Positions 58,241 to 64,000 of a stretch of DNA of 64,000 nucleotides are shown here, piece after piece. Where the stretch lies: positions 2,480,001 to 2,544,000 of the forward strand of contig JASJZC010000007.1 in NCBI GenBank assembly GCA_037178855.1. The letters are read 5' to 3'. The first letter of the stretch is position 1; each line of letters starts with the position of its first letter. The DNA is from Oscheius sp. JU75. Taxonomy: Eukaryota; Nematoda; Chromadorea; Rhabditida; Rhabditidae. A program made the translations under genes and the position numbers. Under the pieces are notes generated by a model. That model had not been told where the DNA came from and searched no databases. It worked only from the letters and a program-made list of their open reading frames with translations.

Positions 58241-59030
58241 CCTGAACAAACTCGTAAAACTGAAGGGAAAAAAGGATGAGAAAAGAGATCATTTCAAAGA
58301 TATAGGGAAGAAAACAAGCCATGATGAATGTACTGACCTTCCTCCTGGAGTCGGCAAGGTTGATAACTCTTATCGTCAGACGGAGTTTATCACAACGAAC
58401 AGAGCTCAAGCTAATCGCTTAGCCACACATATGACTGTAGGTAATACGGGGATTTCAGTATGGTTTTAAAAAGAATTAGAAAAGCAGAGGAGCGTAAATC
58501 TAAATCTTTTCCAAGACTTGAGGTATCGTAGTGATTTCACAGCAGAGCGCAATTACATACAGACCTATATTTTTCAGCTATATCGAGTTCAATATCTACT
58601 GAATAACAATTTCCTCGTCAAATGTGGACATTTCACAATTAAGAAAGATTTTATTGAAAAACAAGAAAGTTTCTATGAGCGATAGCTTTTTGAAAAACTG
58701 ATAAATTGTCAAATCTAAGGGCTAGTTAAACAACCAGAAATCGTAGAAGTACATGGCCATGGTGGGTAAGAGCCGTTAAAATTGGAGTTTGGTCTTGTGC
58801 CCAGTCTGAGATGCGGACAAGATTAAGTCAGCAACCACGTGACCTTTTCTTCTACCGTTTTCGAGAAGTAAAAGGAATAAAACTGATATGAGGAGAACAT
58901 AAACCAATGATTCACAAAATCGTTGGAAAGCGACAAGGATACATATGAAGCCAATAGCTTCCCAAAAGCAGCCTTTGGATAGAAAACAGGAAAAGCGTGA
59001 TAAAATTATTGTGCGAGCCAGCACTGACAC
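58241..59030. other. Intergenic or 3' part of a weak gene model
   Basis: This lies between the LAP start and the exon at 59031-59188. Minus-strand open sequence at 58776-59030 contains a hydrophobic stretch but does not splice convincingly to the upstream exon. Confidence 0.35.
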
Positions 59031-59188
59031 CTGGGAGCACAGGCCAGCTGATAATCCAGTTTTGGGGGAAGGGCGTCAGGATCACGATAAAAAATGACGA
59101 AATTAGAAGCAGCTGAAGGGGTGATCTCTTTCGGGAACTGTCTCGACCAATACGAGCGGGAGCGCGAAGGAAACACAGTGGCAGCCAT
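59031..59188 (-). CDS. Possible exon of a small gene
   Basis: A single open block begins MAATVFPSRSRSYW eight bases after a GACAG acceptor and runs through FVIFYRDPDALPPKLDYQL to a CAG/GTGTC donor. The composition looks coding, with a basic, Ser/Arg-rich N-terminus that could be a mitochondrial presequence. Downstream exons are ambiguous, and the complete protein could not be assembled. I do not recognise it. Confidence 0.35.
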
Positions 59189-59309
59189 CGACCGAACTGT
59201 CAATAAATCAAACAACTGTCGTTCACGGCTGTTCACAGATTAAAGATATGAAAACTTAATGATCAAATTTTATTATTAAATATGTCAATGAACAAGTATA
59301 AAGAAAATA

Positions 59310-62300
59310 TTATGAGGAGCATTCTTTCGGTCCAACTATCCGAATGTTATCAACGGCTAACCATTTGAACTTCCTCCACTGAATCGCTTTCAAGTAAACC
59401 TGAATATGCTTTAAATATCACCACATTTTGTTCACCTTTGTAGTGTTTTGAGGAATAGGAAACCTCATGTCTTGAATCCAGTCGGTCTCCTTCTTAAAGG
59501 CAGGCACATCCAAGGGGCAGTGATTCGGACTGTTCAGACACACCTAAAACTCTTTCCACGTTGATTTTGGATTACCACGGAAGTTTTCTAAGCCGCCTAC
59601 AGATACTGGACCGCATACACACTTTTCTTGCAAATGGAACAGCTTTTCGTTGAAAGACGTACGACTTATGACGATTGTGTCTCTGGTAAGCGGCTTATCA
59701 TCAAATTGGTTCTATGGGTTTGATTTACGAGGGTTGCAATTCCAGAAGGTGCAACCATACTGGGAACATTGGTTTGTTTAGTTCAACGGTATCAAGTCTC
59801 CAAACAGATGCTCTGACGTCAATTGGGGAATCTGAGCATTCCTGAGGTCTACTGATAATCTCTTCCGGTTAGGTTTGGATTGTAGGTGTTTTCGAAAACT
59901 GGCAGGAACAGCATGTGACTTAGCTACAATTTGTTCAGGAAGCACAAGACTTTCAGATAAGCAAAAAATAGTTTTCTCGCTTTGTATCCTACATTTTCCA
60001 AACTCTCAAAAAGTCATAATCCTATTAGCTTCCCACGCGCAGATGCCATGTGCTTAAAGAGCAAAGTAGATGTCGTCACGCCAGATATAGGTGTGTGCTT
60101 CCTGACGTTTCCCGTCAAAGGTGTCCGTACCTTTCTATGATAAGTATTTGATAAGAAAAAACTATAGCAGATAATGTCTGCATAGCCACCCACATGGAGA
60201 CCAGGGGATTTGTGCTATACCTGCAAAGTGATGTCTTTTGATCTTCTGTAGATGTCAAAAAGAAGTTCGGCATCCTCGTTAAGTTGAAGGAACGGTGACT
60301 CCAAGATATACGTCAAAATGGAGTTGTCATCGTCATCGGTTCCTACAAATAGATAGCCTAAAAAGAATTTTGACTTGCTAGGCGAAATACAAACCATCTT
60401 TGGATGGGTCTTCTTCTCCCGCCTTCTCTCGAATTCCAGTGTGAGGATTGCCAACTCTTCCATTGGTCCAATTCCAATCATGTGATCTGAAAAACATGTC
60501 TGATTTCAAACGGATGGAGCTCTCACGTGTTGGTCTCGTTGTGCCAGTTCTTGTATCCACAGAAATCGCGTTTGAAGTCACAAGCCATTTGTGCACAAGG
60601 ATCGAGTTTGTTGATAGTCAACGGAGACTGTCTGATCTCCAGATCAAAGGGACTCATGGCAGGCGGTCCTAAAAGCTTTGACATCACTATAATATCTTGT
60701 TACCATCTTTCATTGGTACAAAACCGTTGTCTTCCATGCCTTCCCTGTTGATAGGAGCCGGAGGAAGAGGCTCATTTTCATGCTCTTCTGGCCTAGTCGG
60801 TACTGAAGCAGAGTTGTCGTCCTCGGATTCGCCTTCTTCGAAAAACGACTCGACAATGTCGGGCGACGGGGTGGCCTCAATGCCAGCAGCCGGTTCCTGG
60901 AACACGGATTGATAAAGACAGCTGTGTGGGGCCGCAATCAGCCGTCGATAGCTCAGTTGGTAGAGCGGAGGACTGTAGATAGAGCAGGTATCCTTAGGTC
61001 ACTGGTTCGAATCCGGTTCGACGGAGTCATTTTTGCCTTTTTTGGTCAATTTTTTTTAGCCGAGGTTATTATGTAGAAAGTAACTGACATCTCTCACTTT
61101 GCTGTCGCAAAGTTCAGCCTTGTAGTCCAGGTTATCAATGGCGAGAAGTGTAGGTGTTTGGACATTAGTGATGACAATCTCAACATCGAAAACGGAGACA
61201 TTTGGATGAATCACTTGGATAGTAACAAAAGATTGTTGCCCATGGAGGATTTCCTGAATTTCTAAATTTAAAAAAAAAATAGAAAAAATGCAAGCAAATA
61301 TGAAAAAGTTGTGCTCTGCCAGAATTTTTTTTCAGCGGAAGCAGGAGGGTGTCAATTGACACGAGGCGCTTGCTGCGTGGACGGGTCCCCGTGCCGTCGA
61401 TAGCTCAGTTGGTAGAGCGGAGGACTGTAGATAGCGCAGATATCCTTAGGTCACTGGTTCGAATCCGGTTCGACGGAATGTCTTTTTGCATTTTTTTTTC
61501 TTTATGTTTTTCAATGCTTTTTATAACCTACCTTTGTGCATGATCGTGCTTTGAAGTCCTGTGTGCAGACTTTCAGCTCAGCACCAGAATTTCCCGCCAC
61601 CCAGAAGCTAGAATGTCGTTTTAAATTAAAACATAAATAAATTTACTCAAAGCTCAAAATACCAGTGCCATTCTGACAAGTGATAGGCGTGGAGATGACA
61701 AATTCTTCGTTCGGAGCTCCCTAAAAACAAGTTAAGAAATGTATTGATCTCACATTTCGTTCAACCAAAGCAATGAAATCGCCCTGAGGTTGATTGCTTT
61801 CCAGGCGGTTCGAGAGCCTAGCCAAAGTCCGATAGTGAGCTTGAGTAGGTAGATGTACCGTTTGGAAAGCGGGTGAAGTTGGTTGGAATCTGAAGACAAT
61901 AGATCTAGTTGAAGGAACGCCCAACCTGCAGTTGGTTCCCTGCTCATAACTGCAAGATAAAGCATGCTCATCCATCTTAGGAGCAGTCACAACTTGAAGA
62001 CACGAGAAGATGTGATTCAGACTTGTTGGATTCTGTGGACAGCCATGAGAAACTGCCTCATTGTCATCAATAGCCACATTTAGCAAACCGTTTTCCCGTG
62101 GGCTATGCTGAAAAATGTGTTAGGGGTTGACTCTAAAGTTTTACCGATCCAGAATTTGCTGAAAAAGCTGGAGGGGGTGGGATGTAACCAGGATATGGCG
62201 TGAATGTCGGCTTAGGGACTGAGTCAGCTGAAATCCTATGATTCATCATGCCACTGTTCGTTAAACTGCTCAACTTTCAGCTGACATAGATTCACTAAGC

Positions 62301-62659
62301 AAGTTTTAAGAAGCACTCACCTTGAGAGAAGGGTGTAAGTTCTTGGTCTATAGAGTTGGCCACAGATGCAACCATGTTACTTGAAGCAACCCCAGATTGG
62401 ACACCAGATACTGAAGCATCCTATTAATTGGATACCCAGACTGAGTCACCTAGAGAGCTCTGCTGATTTTGAAATTGCGGCTGCTGCTGTTGAGGCAGAG
62501 GTAACAATGGAGCTGCTGGAGCTGGAGGTACTTGTTGAAACGTGGGTAAAGGTGGCTGGCAACAATTTACTGAAAAACAATGTTTTAAAGCCAGGTACTC
62601 TTACCGTTTGAGAGACAACATCCTAAAAGTGCAATCAAGCTGACTCGACGCGTACCCAT
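59310..62659 (-). CDS. Secreted protein with two MAM domains
   Basis: The ATG lies one base after a TTTCAG acceptor and starts a signal peptide (MGTRRVSLIALLGCCLSNG). A Pro/Gln-rich linker follows (QQVPPAPAAPLLPLPQQQQ), then YPGYIPPPPAF. The first MAM-type domain is at about 62090-61080: ALSCSYEQGTNCRLG, GDFIALVERNGAP, ILSFEFWVAGNSGAELKVC and the closing LLAIDNLDYKAELC. An acidic Pro/Glu linker follows (FFEEGESEDDNS). The second MAM domain is at about 60650-59310: CDFKRDFCGYKNWHNE, DWNWTNGRVGNPHTG, YLFVGTDDDD, ILESPFLQLNEDAELLFDIYRR and the end LAVDNIRIVGPKEC. MAM domains usually mediate extracellular adhesion or assembly. No membrane segment or protease domain was found, so it is probably matrix or cuticle-associated. 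Two tRNA genes sit in its introns on the other strand. Confidence 0.8.
60942..61025 (+). tRNA. tRNA-Tyr (GTA) with 11-base intron
   Basis: A complete cloverleaf: acceptor stem CCGTCGA with TCGACGG, D arm TAGCTCAGTTGGTAGAGC, anticodon loop CTGTAGA with GTA, T arm CTGGTTCGAATCCGG and discriminator A. The 11-base intron atagagcaggt (60979-60989) follows the base next to the anticodon, its usual place in eukaryotic tRNA-Tyr. It lies antisense within an intron of the MAM-domain gene. Confidence 0.95.
61394..61477 (+). tRNA. tRNA-Tyr (GTA) with 11-base intron, second copy
   Basis: Exon sequence is identical to the tRNA 450 bases upstream. The intron (61431-61441, atagcgcagat) differs at two positions, so the copies are distinct but recent or under concerted evolution. 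It lies in the next intron of the same MAM-domain gene, again antisense. T-runs that could end polymerase III transcription follow both copies (after about 61047 and 61489). Confidence 0.95.
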
Positions 62660-63556
62660 CCTGAAAATGATTGAAATTACTGATAAACGGGAGCTATGAA
62701 GGGTGATTAAAGTGCAACATGACAGTAGCAGGGCATTGCCAAGGAGGTCAGACAAACAGCAGATCCACGTCGCCGGAATGGGGTCGGTCGCAGATTAGGC
62801 AATGAGCCAGATCGACGCCGCACCTCCACTGCCCTACTTGGAGGCTAGGACCTCTCAGGAGCTATACAACTGTCGGCAAGGGATTAGTTCGAAACTGTTG
62901 AAAGAGGGCCGCAGGACAAAGAAAAGGGTGGGCGAAGCGGAAGTCAGGGAGAGTAACTTCAAGCGTTCAATCCCGCAGAGCTCACCATTAAGAATTTGTA
63001 ACCAAAGCCTAATGTTGTGGCTCTATTGCGGAACAACATTCTTGTAAAGAAAACAATGGTAATCCCTTGAAGCAATTAATTGACTCCACTCATTTGGTAC
63101 ACTTCGTAATGTACAGCAGTTTACCTTATTAGCAGGTAAACCAGTTTGAGTTTTCTCTGTCTGATCCTCCGTATTTTAGTAAAAATCAACAGCAATCAAG
63201 CAATGTATCATTTTTTGCTACCCATACTATTTCCTGGCTACCGTATTCTGCGACGCAATCCATTTGTGATTAGGTACGGGCAATTCCATTCACCTTAACG
63301 CGTCCCTGTAGGCCGGAAGAAATGTAAGCGATGCATGACAGGAGAGCGATTTGGTAACTGCGCGAAATCCGTATTGTATTGCATTCCATTACGGAAGAGC
63401 GGAAGAATAGCAAGAAACGATCCGACGAAACACTTTCTCTCTCTTCTCGAGTCATTTAGAGTCCGATGAGTCTGCTAGTCATATTTTGTCACCTTCGATG
63501 AATAAAAGATACTCCGGAACCAGGCGCATGGCGTGTCAGTCCGTCCTCCGACAGCC
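62660..63556. other. Intergenic between divergent genes
   Basis: Shared upstream region of the MAM-domain gene (-) and the guanylate cyclase gene (+). The open frame at 62802-63047 (+) has no splice or domain support. Confidence 0.5.
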
Positions 63557-64000
63557 ATGGTAAGTTGACATCGATCTATTTCTCAATGTTGTATAAGTGA
63601 GGATGTGTTTGGCTGTCTTTGATTACTGACAGTAGTGCTACCAAAAGGCAACAAGGTAATATCCAATATAATCGTTTCAGTTTGGCTGGATTCATGAGAG
63701 TTTTCGACAACTCGTGAACCGAAAGTATGGAAAAGAAGTGTGGCAGAAGATCGTGTAAGTACAAATTACGTTTGACGATGAACGATTTCAGAAGTACTTT
63801 CTTAAATTTGTAATTGTCATCCGGTAATAGCTTTCAAACGATCCCCCTGAAAATTGTTAAAAGTGACACTGTGTGCACAACCTGAAACCGTGGAAAACTC
63901 TACGTTTAGGGGTCTTGCTTAGTCTCAATGATTTATGTACATGTTACATTCAGCTTCATGACTCACTAAGAAGGATCTGAAGAACTGTTACAGTGTTTTA
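63557..64000 (+). CDS. Soluble guanylate cyclase subunit, N-terminus only (partial)
   Basis: The gene is cut by the window end. Exon 1 is only the ATG (63557-63559) at a GTAAGT donor. Exon 2 (63681-63755) begins after CGTTTCAG and reads FGWIHESFRQLVNRKYGKEVWQKIV. This matches the start of the haem-NO/O2-binding (HNOB) domain of soluble guanylate cyclases, which opens YGWI..x..LV....G...W. In nematodes this family (gcy-31 to gcy-37) senses oxygen or related gases in neurons and makes cGMP. The haem-ligand His and catalytic domain lie beyond the window, so subtype cannot be told. Another intron starts at 63756, and no further exon is recognisable before the end. Confidence 0.8.

Overview
This window is nematode nuclear DNA. 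Genes are split by short GT..AG introns of about 45-300 bp, and at least nine probable start codons sit 0-6 bases after a TTTCAG-type acceptor, as expected for spliced-leader addition. The gene set fits a rhabditid-like worm: two srx-type chemoreceptors in tandem, an egl-3/PC2 convertase, a RIN (SH2-VPS9-RA) gene, a LAP-2-like aminopeptidase and the start of a soluble guanylate cyclase. From memory several of these lie on chromosome V of C. elegans, so the window may belong to the equivalent linkage group. The species cannot be named from the sequence.

Layout. 0-7 kb: a small Ser/Arg phosphosite protein (+), then a pentameric ligand-gated chloride channel with an EGF-like N-terminal module (-). 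7-12.4 kb: mostly gene-free, with a possible THOC5-like fragment. 12.4-15.6 kb: a Ly6/uPAR-type gene with two alternative last exons, a small membrane protein on the other strand, and a small acidic secreted protein. 16.2-19.8 kb: two tandem srx receptors (-). 20.8-24 kb: a Ser-Gly-repeat proteoglycan core protein and a small single-pass membrane protein (both -). 24-27.6 kb: no supported gene. 27.6-39.2 kb: the long rin-1 gene (+) with a 2.6 kb intron holding an unusual compound inverted repeat. 39.7-40.2 kb: a small secreted protein. 40.5-42.7 kb: an SLC23 nucleobase/ascorbate-type transporter (-). 43.9-47 kb: egl-3/PC2 (-). 49.7-52.7 kb: a two-repeat cytosolic protein and an N-glycosylated secreted protein (both +). 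52.9-62.7 kb: an NCOA4-like ARA70-domain gene, a LAP-2-like M17 aminopeptidase and a two-MAM-domain secreted protein (all -), the last hosting two intron-containing tRNA-Tyr genes on the opposite strand. 63.6 kb to the end: the first exons of a soluble guanylate cyclase (+).

There is no operon-like tight packing and no bacterial or phage material. The genes do not form one pathway. Several are neuronal or sensory (srx, ligand-gated channel, egl-3, guanylate cyclase), and several are secreted or extracellular-matrix proteins. The most notable items are the NCOA4-like gene, the Ly6 gene with phase-matched soluble and anchored last exons, the RIN gene whose exchange-factor core lacks usual residues, and the a-b-a'-b' repeat element in the rin-1 intron. 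Exon models were made by eye from splice signals and reading phase, so internal boundaries carry some uncertainty.
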